Below, piece by piece: positions 25,906-38,593 of a stretch of DNA of 64,000 bases. The stretch lies in NCBI GenBank assembly GCA_958407465.1, contig CATYIV010000004.1, positions 26,563-90,562 of the forward strand, written 5' to 3'. The notes under the pieces were generated by a model. That model had not been told where the DNA came from. It searched no databases and saw only the letters and a list, made by a program, of their open reading frames with translations. The stretch comes from an uncultured Collinsella sp. GTDB lineage: Bacteria > Actinomycetota > Coriobacteriia > Coriobacteriales > Coriobacteriaceae. The stretch's first letter is position 1, and each line of letters starts with the position of its first letter. A program made the translations under genes and the position numbers.

Positions 25906-28736
25906 TGGCTGCCAAACTCATCGATCTTTCCTTTACGCTCAACGGCCGCAAGGTCAAGGTTCAGATTGCCCCCGATACCATGCTCTTTGCACTGCTGCGC
26001 GAGCAGGGTTGCGCATCGGTGCGCTGCGCCTGTGAGACCACCAACTGCGGCCTGTGCACGGTGTGGCTCGATGGCGATCCGGTGCTGAGCTGCTCGGTTC
26101 CCGCCGCGCGCGTCGAGGGCCGCTCCATCACCACCCTCGAGGGCCTCAAGGCCGAGTCCGAGGCGCTCGCCCGCGCAATGGCTGCCGAAGGTGCCGAGCA
26201 GTGCGGTTTTTGCGCCCCCGGCCTCATCATGAACGTGCTGGCGCTTGCCCGCGCCGCCAAGGAGGACCCGAGCCTCGTCGCCACGCGCGAGGAGCTCTCG
26301 CGCCAGCTCGCCGGCAACCTCTGCCGCTGCAGCGGCTACGAGAGCCAGCTGCGCGCCATCGTTCGCTTCCTCAACGAGTCCGGCGTGCAGGTGGGCTTTG
26401 AGATGCCCGAGCTGCCCGTCAACGAGACGAGCTCCGACGGTGTCGCGTACAAGCAGATCACCAAGAAGCAGCCCAAGAAGGACTCGAAGGCCCTGCTCGA
26501 GGGTCGTCCCGTCTACACCGGTGATATGGTGCCCGCCGGTGCGCTCATCGTCAAACTCAAGCGCAGCCCCTATGCCCGCGCCAATATCCGCTCAATCGAT
26601 ACGTCGCGCGCTCTGAAGGTTCCCGGCGTGGTGGGCGTCTACACCTACGAGGACGTGCCCAAGCGCCGCTTTACCATCGCCGGCCAGAGCTATCCGCAGC
26701 CGAGTCCCTACGACCGCCTGATTCTCGAGAATCTCGTCCGTTACCAAAACGAAGAGGTGGCTATCGTCGCCGCCGAAACCGAGGAGGCCGCCGACAAGGC
26801 GCTCAAGCTCATCAAGGTCGACTATGAGGTGCTCGAGCCCCTGCTCGACTTTACCCAGGCGCTCGATAACGACATCGTGGTCCACCCCGAGGGCGACGTG
26901 ACCTTTATGTTCCCGCAGGGCGGCGACGTTCCGCGCAACTTGGTATGCAGCGGCATGAGCGACTATGGCGACTTGGACGAGGCGTTCGCCCAGAGCGACA
27001 TCGTCTTTGAGCGCACCTACACCAGCCAGGCCACGCAGACCGCGCCCATGGAGACCTTCCGCGCCTTCGCGACGACCGACGCGTTCGGCCGCATCTCGGT
27101 GACCACCTCCACGCAGGTGCCCTTCCACGTGCGCCGCATGGTCGCGCAGTCGCTCGACATCCCGCAGTCGCAGGTGCAGGTCATTAAGCCGCGCATCGGC
27201 GGCGGCTTTGGCTCCAAGCAGACGGGCTGCTGCGAGATCTTCGTGGCGTTCGTCACCCAGCAGACCGGCTGTCCGAGCTATTGCTGCTACACCCGCGAGG
27301 AGACCATCACCGCGGGCAACTCGCGCCACCAGATGCAGATGACCGTTAAGCTGGGCGCCATGAACGACGGCACCATCACGGCCATCGATCTGCATACGCT
27401 GTCCAACGCCGGGGCCTATGGCGAGCATGCCACCACGACGATCGGCCTCTCGGGCCACAAGAGCCTGCCCATCTACAACCACGTGAAGGCGAGCCGCTTT
27501 AGCTGGGACGCCGTCTACACCAATACCAACCGTGGCGGCGCGTATCGCGGCTACGGTGCCACCCAGGGCCAGTTTGCCGTCGAGAGCGCCGTCAACGAGC
27601 TCGCCGACATGCTGCACATGGATCCCGCCGACCTGCGCCTTAAGAATATGGTGCACGAGGGCGAGATCATGCCGCAGTACTACAACGAGAAGCTCAACGC
27701 CTGCGCGCTCGACCGCTGCCTGCTGCGCGCGATGGACATGATCGGTTGGCGCGACAAGCCGCTAGCCGTCGACCTGGGCGACCGCGTGCGTGCTCTGGGC
27801 TGCGCGCTCACCATGCAGGGCTCGGGCATTTCCAACGTGGATATCGCCGGCATCGACATGCGCCTGGAAGAGGACGGCTTTATTACCATCGGCACCGGCG
27901 CCACCGATAACGGTATGGGCGTCGACACGATCCTGGCGCAGATTGCCGCCGAGGAGCTGGGCGTTGAAAGCTCGCTCATTGTGGTGCGCGGCGTGGACAC
28001 CGATGTGTCGCCGTTCGACGCCGGCTCGTACGCGAGCTCGGGCACGTACGTGACGGGTCTGGCAGCCAAGAACGCCGCGACCGAGCTGCGCGAGAAGATC
28101 TGCGCCAAGGCCGCCCAGATGTGGGACGTGGACGCCGCCGATGTGGTCTTTGATGGTCAGTATGTGCGCCTGTCCGACGAGCGTGCCGCGCGTGAGCAGA
28201 ACCGCTACCTCACGCTGCGCGACTTTGCCAACCTGTGCGTCAAGAACATCGCGGGCGACGACGCGCTCACCTCGCATGCCTCTGCCTGCCTGCCCGTTTC
28301 GCCTCCGCCGTTTATGGCCGGCATTGCCGAGGTCGAGGTCGATAAGGCCACCGGCAAGGTGACCGTGGTGGACTACGCGGCGGCTGTGGACTGCGGCACC
28401 GTTATTAACGAGGCGCTCGCGCGCGTCCAGGCCGAGGGCGGCATTGCCCAGGGTATAGGCCATGCGCTCTACGAGATCGTCGAGCACGACGACCGCGGTC
28501 GCCTGCGCACCGGCAACTTTATGAGCTACAAGCTACCCACGCGCCTGGATATCGGCAGCATTCGCGTGGCCTTTGAGCCGAGCTACGAGCCGACGGGCCC
28601 GTTTGGCGCCAAGTCGATCGGCGAGGTCGTCATCAACACGCCGCTCGCCGCCGTGGCCTCGGCCGTGGCACACGCCACCGGACATCAGGTACGCTCGCTG
28701 CCGATCACGCCCGAGAAGGCCCTGCTGGGGGAGTAG
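25905..28736 (+). CDS. Molybdenum hydroxylase: fused [2Fe-2S] and molybdenum subunits, XDH family
   Basis: 943 residues. Residues 1-165 form the two [2Fe-2S] domains: CASVRCACETTNCGLC with a later Cys for the plant-type cluster, and CGFCAPG plus CRCSGY for the second. The rest is the molybdopterin domain, with GGGFGSKQ, RGYGATQGQFAVE and, near the end, FGAKSIGEVV containing the catalytic Glu. The reaction class is hydroxylation of an aromatic heterocycle such as a purine; the true substrate is not readable. In many bacteria these two parts are separate genes, here fused. Operon of two with the FAD gene; a terminator follows. Confidence 0.85.
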   Translation: MAAKLIDLSFTLNGRKVKVQIAPDTMLFALLREQGCASVRCACETTNCGLCTVWLDGDPVLSCSVPAARVEGRSITTLEGLKAESEALARAMAAEGAEQCGFCAPGLIMNVLALARAAKEDPSLVATREELSRQLAGNLCRCSGYESQLRAIVRFLNESGVQVGFEMPELPVNETSSDGVAYKQITKKQPKKDSKALLEGRPVYTGDMVPAGALIVKLKRSPYARANIRSIDTSRALKVPGVVGVYTYEDVPKRRFTIAGQSYPQPSPYDRLILENLVRYQNEEVAIVAAETEEAADKALKLIKVDYEVLEPLLDFTQALDNDIVVHPEGDVTFMFPQGGDVPRNLVCSGMSDYGDLDEAFAQSDIVFERTYTSQATQTAPMETFRAFATTDAFGRISVTTSTQVPFHVRRMVAQSLDIPQSQVQVIKPRIGGGFGSKQTGCCEIFVAFVTQQTGCPSYCCYTREETITAGNSRHQMQMTVKLGAMNDGTITAIDLHTLSNAGAYGEHATTTIGLSGHKSLPIYNHVKASRFSWDAVYTNTNRGGAYRGYGATQGQFAVESAVNELADMLHMDPADLRLKNMVHEGEIMPQYYNEKLNACALDRCLLRAMDMIGWRDKPLAVDLGDRVRALGCALTMQGSGISNVDIAGIDMRLEEDGFITIGTGATDNGMGVDTILAQIAAEELGVESSLIVVRGVDTDVSPFDAGSYASSGTYVTGLAAKNAATELREKICAKAAQMWDVDAADVVFDGQYVRLSDERAAREQNRYLTLRDFANLCVKNIAGDDALTSHASACLPVSPPPFMAGIAEVEVDKATGKVTVVDYAAAVDCGTVINEALARVQAEGGIAQGIGHALYEIVEHDDRGRLRTGNFMSYKLPTRLDIGSIRVAFEPSYEPTGPFGAKSIGEVVINTPLAAVASAVAHATGHQVRSLPITPEKALLGE

Positions 28737-28760
28737 CGGGTCATCGAACAAGTCGTAATT

Positions 28761-28790
28761 GGCGGGGCGGGGCAACTCGCCCCGCCTTTT
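28761..28790 (+). terminator. Intrinsic terminator after the molybdenum hydroxylase operon
   Basis: GGCGGGGCG (28761-28769) pairs with CGCCCCGCC (28778-28786), followed by TTTT. Confidence 0.85.
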
Positions 28791-28876
28791 GCACTCGTGG
28801 TGAGGTCGTGAGCCTGTAAAACGTGTGCGTGCGCTTGTCGCTCGTATCTGCTATCATTCCTAATCTGTGCGCTCAT

Positions 28877-28960
28877 GCGGGCGTGGCGGAATTGGTAGAC
28901 GCGCCAGATTTAGGTTCTGGTGGGATTCCCGTGAAGGTTCGAGTCCTTTCGCCCGCACCA
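28877..28960 (+). tRNA. tRNA-Leu (anticodon UAG)
   Basis: 84 nt with encoded CCA. Acceptor GCGGGCG pairs with CGCCCGC. Anticodon stem CCAGA/TCTGG encloses TTTAGGT, giving UAG, which reads CUA-type leucine codons. The variable arm TGGGATTCCCGT is long, as in class II tRNAs, and the T loop is TTCGAGT. Confidence 0.97.
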
Positions 28961-29050
28961 ACGCACCCGCGTCGGCTTATGCCCTCGCGACGCTTGTTGC
29001 ATAAAGGTACCAGCACCTCAGATAAGCTGGGCAGTATGAGGAGGAACGTG

Positions 29051-30349
29051 TTGAACATCACCGCTTCTGACGTCAAGGACGCCAAGCTCACCGCTACGGT
29101 CACCATCCCGGCCGCCGACGTCGACGCCGCGATCAAGAAGGCCTACAAGGAGACCGCCAAGAAGTACCGCTTCCCGGGCTTCCGTGCCGGTAAGGCTCCC
29201 CGTCCGGTCATCGACTCCGCTCTTGGCGCCGAGGCTACCCTCGCTCAGGCCACCAACGACCTGATCGCCGCCAACGAGCCCGCCGTCCTCAACGAGCTGG
29301 ACATCGTTCCCACCAAGAATGGTGACTACAAGGAGCTCGACCTCGCCAAGGATCACGAGGATTACACCTACACCGTCGAGTTCTCCCTGCGTCCCGCCGC
29401 TGAGCTCTCCTCCTTCGACGCCGTCGAGATCGAGATGCCCCCTGCGGAGGTCACCGAGTCCGAGATCAACAACCAGGTCGAGATGCTCCTCAACTACCGT
29501 GCCACCTTCGAAGACGTCGAGGGTCGCGCCGTCGAGGCCGAGGACTACGTCACCGTCGACCTCAAGGCCGTCGAGAACGCCGACAACTTCGCTGCCGAGG
29601 GCCGCATGCTCATCGCCGGTAGCGACAGCAACCCCAAGGAGTTCAACGAGGCCCTGATTGGCGCCAACGTTGACGACGTCAAGACCGTTACCTGGACCGA
29701 CGAGGTCGAGGAGGGCGAGGAGGCCGAGACCCACACCGTCGAGGTCACCGTCAAGGGCATCAAGGTTCGCAACACCCCCGAGCTCACCGACGAGCTCGTC
29801 AAGTCCGACTTTGGCTTCGACAGCATCGACGCTATGCGGGACGCCATCAAGATCGAGATCGAGCAGGACAAGGCTTCCCGCCTCCCGGCCGAGAAGGAGA
29901 ACCGTTGCGTCTCCGCTCTCGCCGAGCGCCTGCAGCTCGACGAGATGGACGCCGACTACGAGCAGTCCGTCTTTGAGGAGCTTGGCCAGAACTTCCTGTC
30001 CAACCTCGCTGCCCGCGGCATGACGCTGGACACCTGGCTGCCCGCTTCCGGCCTGACCATGGAGCAGTTCATCGGCGACCTGCACAAGCAGGCCAACGAC
30101 GTTGCCCGTGAGTCCCTGGCTCTCGACGCCCTCGCCCGCGAGCTCAAGATCGAGGTCACCGAGGACGACATCAACGCCGAGTTCGAGAAGGCCGGCGTCA
30201 AGGACGTCGAGGCTTCCAAGGCCGAGTTCATCGCCGACGGCCGCATGCCTGCCGTCCGTGAGTCCATCCGTCGCTCCAAGGCCGTCGACCACCTGGTCGA
30301 GAACGCTAAGGTGACCGAGGTCGACGAGACCGCCAAGGACGCCGAGTAA
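29051..30349 (+). CDS. tig: Trigger factor
   Basis: Ribosome-associated folding chaperone. The N-terminal ribosome-binding signature is present as GFRAGKAPRPVID (the family GFRxGKxP motif). The middle peptidyl-prolyl isomerase domain is clearly divergent from E. coli: the usual GxxxGxxF-type segment is replaced by an acidic stretch, so isomerase activity may be weak. The C-terminal helical domain is typical. TTG at 29051 is proposed as the start because AGGAGG lies six bases upstream; an ATG at 29036 would overlap that site. About 432 residues. It precedes clpP and clpX, the usual order in many bacteria. Confidence 0.9.
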   Translation: MNITASDVKDAKLTATVTIPAADVDAAIKKAYKETAKKYRFPGFRAGKAPRPVIDSALGAEATLAQATNDLIAANEPAVLNELDIVPTKNGDYKELDLAKDHEDYTYTVEFSLRPAAELSSFDAVEIEMPPAEVTESEINNQVEMLLNYRATFEDVEGRAVEAEDYVTVDLKAVENADNFAAEGRMLIAGSDSNPKEFNEALIGANVDDVKTVTWTDEVEEGEEAETHTVEVTVKGIKVRNTPELTDELVKSDFGFDSIDAMRDAIKIEIEQDKASRLPAEKENRCVSALAERLQLDEMDADYEQSVFEELGQNFLSNLAARGMTLDTWLPASGLTMEQFIGDLHKQANDVARESLALDALARELKIEVTEDDINAEFEKAGVKDVEASKAEFIADGRMPAVRESIRRSKAVDHLVENAKVTEVDETAKDAE

Positions 30350-30425
30350 TTCTCGCCACCTTGCCCGCGAGCGCATGCGTGCGCCCGTGATGGGGTAAAG
30401 TTATACACCGGTTATCCGGTTGCTT

Positions 30426-30470
30426 CGTACGGTGCCAGCCAATGCATAGCATGCGGGCACCGTACGTTTA
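30426..30470 (+). terminator. Terminator-like hairpin after tig
   Basis: CGTACGGTGCC (30426-30436) and GGCACCGTACG (30456-30466) are perfect 11-bp complements around 19 nt, followed by TTTA. The T-run is short, so some readthrough into clpP is possible. Confidence 0.7.
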
Positions 30471-30512
30471 TCTAGAACCAATTTGGTCCGCAAGAGAGAA
30501 ATGGAGATGCGT

Positions 30513-31133
30513 ATGATCGCTAAGTTCGATTCCGCCCTCGTGCCATACGTTATCGAGCAGACGCCGCGCGGCGAGCGCAGCTACGATATCTATTCGCGCC
30601 TGCTCAACGACCGCATCATCTTCTTGGGCGAGGAGATCAACTCTGTCAGCGCCAACCTGGTCGTTGCCCAGTTGCTGCATCTTGAGAGCCAGGATGCCGA
30701 GAAGGATATCTCGCTCTACATCAATTCGCCCGGTGGCGAGGTCTACTCCGGCCTGGCGATTCTGGACACCATGAACTTTATCAAGCCGCAGGTTTCCACC
30801 ATCTGCGTCGGTATGGCCGCGTCTATGGCCGCCGTGCTGCTTTCGGCCGGCGCCAAGGGCAAGCGCTTCTGCCTGCCGCACTCCAAGGTGATGATTCATC
30901 AGCCCAGCGGCGGTGCCCAGGGCCAGCAGACCGAGATCGAGATCGTGGCCGAGGAGATCAAGAAGACCCGCCGCGAGCTCAACCAGATCCTGTCCGACGC
31001 CTCGGGCCAGCCCATCGAGAAGGTCCAGGCCGATACCGAGCGCGATAACTACCTGACCGCTGCCGAAGCCCTCGACTACGGCCTGATCGACCGCATCGTC
31101 ACCTCGCGCGACCTCGCCGCGAAGGACGCCTAG
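30513..31133 (+). CDS. clpP: ATP-dependent Clp protease proteolytic subunit
   Basis: Serine protease that forms the degradation chamber with ClpX. About 206 residues, matching the family. The catalytic Ser is in [11 protein letters not shown] and the His in [10 protein letters not shown]; the N-terminal [16 protein letters not shown] is typical. ATGs at 30501, 30507 and 30513 are in frame; 30513 is preferred because GGAG sits at the right distance. clpX starts two bases after its stop. Confidence 0.95.
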   Translation: MIAKFDSALVPYVIEQTPRGERSYDIYSRLLNDRIIFLGEEINSVSANLVVAQLLHLESQDAEKDISLYINSPGGEVYSGLAILDTMNFIKPQVSTICVGMAASMAAVLLSAGAKGKRFCLPHSKVMIHQPSGGAQGQQTEIEIVAEEIKKTRRELNQILSDASGQPIEKVQADTERDNYLTAAEALDYGLIDRIVTSRDLAAKDA

Positions 31134-31134
31134 G

Positions 31135-32544
31135 ATGGCCGGTAACATGCAGGACAACTTTGACGAGAACGGCAACCCCATCCGCTGCTCCTTCTGCGGA
31201 AAAGAGCAGGGCCAGGTGCGCCGCCTTGTAAAGGGTCCGACCAACATCTTTATCTGCGACGAGTGCGTCGCCGCCTGCTCCGAGATCCTTGAGGAGTCGC
31301 TGGCTTCGGACTTTATGGACGCTGCCCGCAACGGCAAGCTGCCGGGCTTCCTCAACGATCACGGCCAGGCTGCGTCTCAGCCTGCCGTGGATCCCGAGGC
31401 CGAGGGCTTTGAGCTCGAGGACGACGCCCGCCAGGTCATTACGCATGTGCCGACGCCGCACGAGATCTATGACGAGCTTTCGGCCTATGTCATGGGCCAG
31501 GAGGACGCCAAGCGCGCCATGTCGGTTGCCGTGTACAACCATTACCGCCGCGTCATCGAGGGCGGCGCTGCGCTTTCGGCCTTTGACGACGGCTTGGACT
31601 CGCAGCTCGACGATGATATGGACGAGGTGGAGCTCGCCAAGTCCAACATTTTGCTGCTCGGTCCCACCGGTACCGGTAAGACCCTGCTCGCCCAGACGCT
31701 TGCGCGCATCCTGGAAGTGCCGTTTGCCATCGCCGACGCCACCGCGCTCACCGAGGCCGGTTACGTGGGCGAGGACGTGGAGAACATCCTGCTCAAGCTC
31801 ATCAATGCCGCCGATGGCGATATTGAGCGCGCGCAGGTTGGTATTATCTACGTGGACGAGATCGACAAGATCGCCCGCAAGGCCGAGAACCTCTCCATCA
31901 CCCGCGACGTTTCGGGCGAGGGCGTTCAGCAGGCGCTGCTTAAGATTCTTGAGGGCACGGTGGCAAGCGTTCCGCCCACCGGCGGCCGCAAGCATCCCCA
32001 GCAGGAGCTGCTGCAGATCGACACGACCAACATCCTGTTCATCTGCGGCGGTGCCTTTGTTGGTCTGGACAAGATCATCGCCGATCGCGTGGGCAACAAG
32101 GGCGTGGGCTTTAACTCCGAGATCGCCGGCCCCACCTCGGTCGACGAGAACGACCTGCTGCGTCAGGTGCTCCCGCAGGACCTCAACGCCTTTGGCATGA
32201 TCCCCGAGTTTGTGGGACGTACGCCCGTCGTCACCCAGACGCAGGCGCTCGACGAGGACGACCTGGTGTCGATCCTTACCGAGCCCAAGAACGCTGTGGT
32301 GCGTCAGTACCGCAAGATGTTCCAGCTCGAGGACGTTGAGCTTGAGTTCGAGGACGCCGCCCTGCATGAGATCGCCCGTATGGCGCTTGCCCGCAAGACC
32401 GGCGCCCGCGGCCTGCGCTCCATCTGCGAGGACGTGCTGCAGCAGACGATGTTCGACCTGCCCAGCGAGGAGGGCGTCACCAAGGTCATCGTGACCGAAG
32501 CCTCCGTAAAGGGCGAAGAACAGCCCCAACGCATTTATGGGTAA
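31135..32544 (+). CDS. clpX: ATP-dependent Clp protease ATP-binding subunit
   Basis: AAA+ unfoldase that feeds proteins to ClpP. 469 residues, somewhat longer than E. coli ClpX (424) because of a linker between domains and an insert before Walker A. The zinc-binding domain CSFCGKEQ plus CDECVAAC is at residues 15-50; Walker A is [12 protein letters not shown] and Walker [12 protein letters not shown]. The IGF-like pore and sensor regions follow. Encoded in one operon with clpP. Confidence 0.96.
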   Translation: MAGNMQDNFDENGNPIRCSFCGKEQGQVRRLVKGPTNIFICDECVAACSEILEESLASDFMDAARNGKLPGFLNDHGQAASQPAVDPEAEGFELEDDARQVITHVPTPHEIYDELSAYVMGQEDAKRAMSVAVYNHYRRVIEGGAALSAFDDGLDSQLDDDMDEVELAKSNILLLGPTGTGKTLLAQTLARILEVPFAIADATALTEAGYVGEDVENILLKLINAADGDIERAQVGIIYVDEIDKIARKAENLSITRDVSGEGVQQALLKILEGTVASVPPTGGRKHPQQELLQIDTTNILFICGGAFVGLDKIIADRVGNKGVGFNSEIAGPTSVDENDLLRQVLPQDLNAFGMIPEFVGRTPVVTQTQALDEDDLVSILTEPKNAVVRQYRKMFQLEDVELEFEDAALHEIARMALARKTGARGLRSICEDVLQQTMFDLPSEEGVTKVIVTEASVKGEEQPQRIYG

Positions 32545-32566
32545 ACCAGTCAAAAACGTGTTTGCT

Positions 32567-32606
32567 AATAGCCTCCGACCACCCGCGGTCGGAGGCTATT
32601 TTATAT
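32567..32606 (+). terminator. Intrinsic terminator after clpX
   Basis: AATAGCCTCCGACC (32567-32580) pairs perfectly with GGTCGGAGGCTATT (32587-32600) around ACCCGC, followed by TTATATA. Confidence 0.9.
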
Positions 32607-32695
32607 ATGCGCAATAACCCCAACTACCTGTGCTATTCTGTGTGTTTGTTTAAGCCTCAGCGAAGTCATTACAGACTGAAGTAATCGATACCTAA

Positions 32696-32811
32696 GGGGA
32701 GGAATGTAGGCCCGATTTTCGTAGATTCCGCACGAGCCGAAGACCACTTAATGTGGTCTTCGAGCGAGCCCAGGACCTGACCGAGCGAAAATCGGGCCTA
32801 CATTCCTCCCC
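32696..32811. repeat. Foldback element A in the valS leader
   Basis: Arms of 26 nt pair perfectly (32696-32721 starting GGGGAGGAATG, and 32786-32811). Inside is a 64-nt core with its own hairpin CGAAGACCAC-TTAAT-GTGGTCTTCG (32738-32762). The core is related, in opposite orientation, to that of element B after valS: both have TTCCGCACG, CACTTAATGTG and CAGGAC in the same order. It ends 20 bases before the valS ATG and leaves the ribosome site GGGAGAG free. Function unknown. Confidence 0.85.
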
Positions 32812-32831
32812 GGTGGAACAGGGAGAGATAT

Positions 32832-35528
<2,697 letters not shown>

Positions 35529-35810
35529 GCGTTACTGAGGGGCGCGTCCCGATGCTTTGCTCTCCGCTGCGGACAGTCCTGCGCAAGACGGACAGCACAT
35601 TAAGTGCTGTCCTTTGCGTGCGGAACTTGCGGCGAGCAAAGCATCGGGACGCGCCCCTCAGTAACGCCTACGAGAAGTCAGCAACCTGAGCAGTCAGCGC
35701 CGCCAGGATCTCCTTGAGCTCAGCTGCAATCGGGTAAAGGCTGATATTGTCAACGCGAGGGGCTCATTCTTATTGGCGGGCCTCTTTTTCTGTTATGGGA
35801 GACTTTGGTT

Positions 35811-37154
35811 ATGGCGAAGCGTTCGGGGTTGTATTCGGTGCCGTTTGAGGTTCCGGAGCTTTCTATTGATGAGGCTGTTGCACTTGCGGCCGATACGGGC
35901 AGGATTGCGCGTTATTCCACGCCGCTGCTCGAGACCGTCGTCGAGATGCTCGATGAGCTTGGTCGTCCTGACGAGTTCTATGATTGCGTCCAGATAGCCG
36001 GTACCAATGGAAAGACCTCGACGACGCGATTCTCGGCTGCCATTCTTCGTGGCGAGGGCCTTAAGACGGCACTCTTTACGTCGCCTCATCTGGTGCGCTA
36101 TCCCGAGCGCATGGAGATTGACGGAAAGGTCGTCTCAGACGAGGTCTTTGCCCATGGTGTCTCTGCGGCGTATGAGGCGGGTCGTCGTCTCAACGCACGT
36201 CGTGAGGCGGCGGGCGAGGAGCTCCGTTCTATTACGCCCTTCGATCTTTTGTCCGTGGCTGGTTTGACTATGTTTGCCGAGGCTTGCGTGGACGTGGCCG
36301 TGCTTGAGGTTGGCATGGGCGGACGCTGGGATGCTACGAGTGCGACCGATCCCGTGGCCGTCGCCATTACGGGCATTGGACTCGACCATATGAAGGTCCT
36401 TGGCGATACGCTCGAAGCCATTGCTGGGGAGAAGGCTGCGGTTATTAAGCCTGGTCGTTTGGTTGTTTTGGGCGAGGGTACGCATGAGGCGAGCGTTCAG
36501 CGTGTGATGGATGCCCGTTGCCGTGAGTGCGGTGTTGTGCCGCTCGTGGTGAGCCATACGACGACCAAACTTCCGGCACACGTGGGCGATACGGTGGAGT
36601 TTAGCTGCACCACGCCGCGTGCGATCTATACGTCGAGTATGGTCAAGCCGGCGTATCAGCCGCAGAATGCCGCGTGCGCAATTATGCTGTGCGAGGGCTA
36701 TCTGGGCCGCGAGCTCGACCACGATGTGCTCGACGCTTCGCTTATGAGCTGCCCCACGCCGGGTCGCTTTGATGTGCTGGGAACCGATCCACTCAAGCTG
36801 ATCGACGCCTGCCATAACCCCCAGAGCTGCGAGAACTTTGTGAGCGCACTGGACGAGATCGATCCGTGCGTGGAAAATCGCCCCACGCTGCTGTGCGCCG
36901 CGCTGGCTGATAAGGACGTGGCGGGCATCGTCGACGTCCTGATTCCCGCCTTTCCGCGCGTAGTCGTGACCCAGACCGATTCCGACCGCGCCCTGCCGGC
37001 GGAGGAGCTTGCTGCCCTGGTGGACGCCGATAAGCTCGCTGGCGTGTATCCCAGCGTATCCGAGGCCCTCGCGGCCCTCGATGCCGCGGGCGAGTCCTTC
37101 GTAGCAGCCGGCACCATCACCCTAGCCGGCGAAGTAGCGGGGCTGCTCCGTTAA
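35811..37154 (+). CDS. folC: Folylpolyglutamate synthase / dihydrofolate synthase
   Basis: Adds glutamate to folates, and dihydropteroate in the bifunctional type. 447 residues. Mur-ligase-like P loop IAGTNGKTSTTRFSAAI, folate loop TSPHLVRYPERM and later AVAITGIGLDHMKVLG, typical of FolC. The ATG at 35811 has GGGAG about nine bases upstream; an in-frame TTG at 35805 is less likely. Codon use is somewhat more T-rich in its first half than in valS. Confidence 0.92.
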   Translation: MAKRSGLYSVPFEVPELSIDEAVALAADTGRIARYSTPLLETVVEMLDELGRPDEFYDCVQIAGTNGKTSTTRFSAAILRGEGLKTALFTSPHLVRYPERMEIDGKVVSDEVFAHGVSAAYEAGRRLNARREAAGEELRSITPFDLLSVAGLTMFAEACVDVAVLEVGMGGRWDATSATDPVAVAITGIGLDHMKVLGDTLEAIAGEKAAVIKPGRLVVLGEGTHEASVQRVMDARCRECGVVPLVVSHTTTKLPAHVGDTVEFSCTTPRAIYTSSMVKPAYQPQNAACAIMLCEGYLGRELDHDVLDASLMSCPTPGRFDVLGTDPLKLIDACHNPQSCENFVSALDEIDPCVENRPTLLCAALADKDVAGIVDVLIPAFPRVVVTQTDSDRALPAEELAALVDADKLAGVYPSVSEALAALDAAGESFVAAGTITLAGEVAGLLR

Positions 37155-37168
37155 CCCATCCCCTCATC

Positions 37169-37235
37169 AGTTGCGGTGAAATAGTTCCTGTTTTTGGGCT
37201 CTAGCAGCCCATCCAGGAACTATTCCACCGCAACT
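37169..37235. repeat. Palindromic intergenic repeat, copy 3
   Basis: AGTTGCGGTGAAATAGTTCC and its complement form 22-nt arms (37169-37190, 37214-37235) with one mismatch. It sits between the convergent folC and Xaa-Pro peptidase genes and may act as their shared terminator; TTTTT follows the left arm. Confidence 0.88.
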
Positions 37236-37259
37236 TAGTTTGGGGGCTTGGGGACCAGG

Positions 37260-38348
37260 CTAGTCTAGGCGGACTGGGTCGTGGGGGTAGGCGTTGAGGA
37301 TCTCGACGCCGGACTCGGTGACCAGGGCCAGGTCTTCGATACGGACGCCGGTGCGGCCGGGGAGGTAGATGCCCGGCTCAATGGAGAAAGTCATGCCGGG
37401 CTCTACGACTTGCTCGTTGGCGAGCGAGACGTCGCCCGGCTCGTGGTCCTGCAGACCGATCGAGTGTCCCAGGCGATGCGTAAAGTACTGCCCATAGCCC
37501 GCCTCCTCAATCACGTCGCGTGCGGCGCGGTCCAGGTCGCACATGCGCACGCCCGGTGCGATGAGAGCCTCGGCGGCCTCGTTGGCACGGCGCACGATGT
37601 CGTAGATGCGCGCCGTCTCTTCGTCTGGCATGCCCCAAAAGAACGTGCGCGTCATGTCCGAGCAGTAGTTGCAGCGGCGTCCGCCAATGTCGAACAGCAC
37701 CACGTCGCCGCGTTTGAGTACGGTGTCGTCAGGCTCGTGGTGCGGGTCGCCGGCGTTGGCGCCAAAGCTTACGATGGGCGGAAAGCTAAAGCCCTCGCAG
37801 CCGTGGTTGCGGTACAGACCGAGCATCTGGTCGGCAATTTCGCGCTCCATTACGCCCTCGTGGACGAGCTTGATGGCGTCGGCCATCACGGCGTCGTTAG
37901 CGGCCGAGGACACGCGCATAAGCTCCTGCTCGGTGACATCCTTGTGGGCGCGTGCGGCGGTGACGGCAAAGTCGCCCAGGAAGAACTCGCTCGCGGCGTG
38001 ACGATCCATAAGGGGCATCAAAAAGCCGGAGCGCATAACGGTGTCGATGCCGAGCGGTTTGGTCGGATCGATCTCACTCGCGATGGCGTCGGCCACGACG
38101 TCAGTATCGTTGTGGTGGGCCACGCGGGCATTGTCGTACTCGGGCAGCTGATGCAGCGCGTTGACCAAGATCGCAGGCTCGCTATCGCGTGCGAGCAGCA
38201 CGCCGCAAAAACGCTCGAACATATCGGCATAAAAGCCGGTCAGGTAATAAATCGACCACGGGTCGTTTACGAGCAGCTGCGCGCCGGGGTGCTGAGCCTC
38301 GAGCGCATCGAGCACGCGCGCCACACGCTGGTCATCGACATGTGCCAT
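37260..38348 (-). CDS. Xaa-Pro peptidase family M24
   Basis: A metallopeptidase with the pita-bread fold that releases residues next to proline. 362 residues: an N-terminal creatinase-like domain, then the M24 catalytic domain from about residue 130. Metal ligands are visible in LFDIGGRRCNYCSDMTR, HRLGHSIGLQDHEP, FSIEPGIYLPG and GVRIEDLALV. It could be an aminopeptidase P or a prolidase (PepQ); the sequence does not decide. The start at 38348 is preferred over an upstream ATG at 38423 because AAAGGAT lies at the right distance. Confidence 0.85.
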   Translation of the reverse strand: MAHVDDQRVARVLDALEAQHPGAQLLVNDPWSIYYLTGFYADMFERFCGVLLARDSEPAILVNALHQLPEYDNARVAHHNDTDVVADAIASEIDPTKPLGIDTVMRSGFLMPLMDRHAASEFFLGDFAVTAARAHKDVTEQELMRVSSAANDAVMADAIKLVHEGVMEREIADQMLGLYRNHGCEGFSFPPIVSFGANAGDPHHEPDDTVLKRGDVVLFDIGGRRCNYCSDMTRTFFWGMPDEETARIYDIVRRANEAAEALIAPGVRMCDLDRAARDVIEEAGYGQYFTHRLGHSIGLQDHEPGDVSLANEQVVEPGMTFSIEPGIYLPGRTGVRIEDLALVTESGVEILNAYPHDPVRLD

Positions 38349-38593
38349 GAAATATCCTTTCGCTAGGGTGCCACCATGGTATCCCATGCCTGGCAGATAG
38401 GGACGTTTCTTTTCTGCCGGCACTTCGGGACACTCCTCGGCATGGCCAGCCTAGCGAACGTTCGGGCAAAAGTAACATAAGAGGCCCGTCCCAAATGGGC
38501 TGCTTTCAAAACTATGGCGGATTACGGGGCTGGACCTGTATTACTTGACCATGGGAAAAATCGCGAAATTAAAACCGACGCTCCTATAAGTTG

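Noticed and set aside
32600..32831. T-box riboswitch in the valS leader
   Set aside because: GGTGGAAC at 32812 recalls the T-box core, but the rest of the core does not fit, no stem I or specifier loop is recognisable, and the long stem there is the foldback arm.
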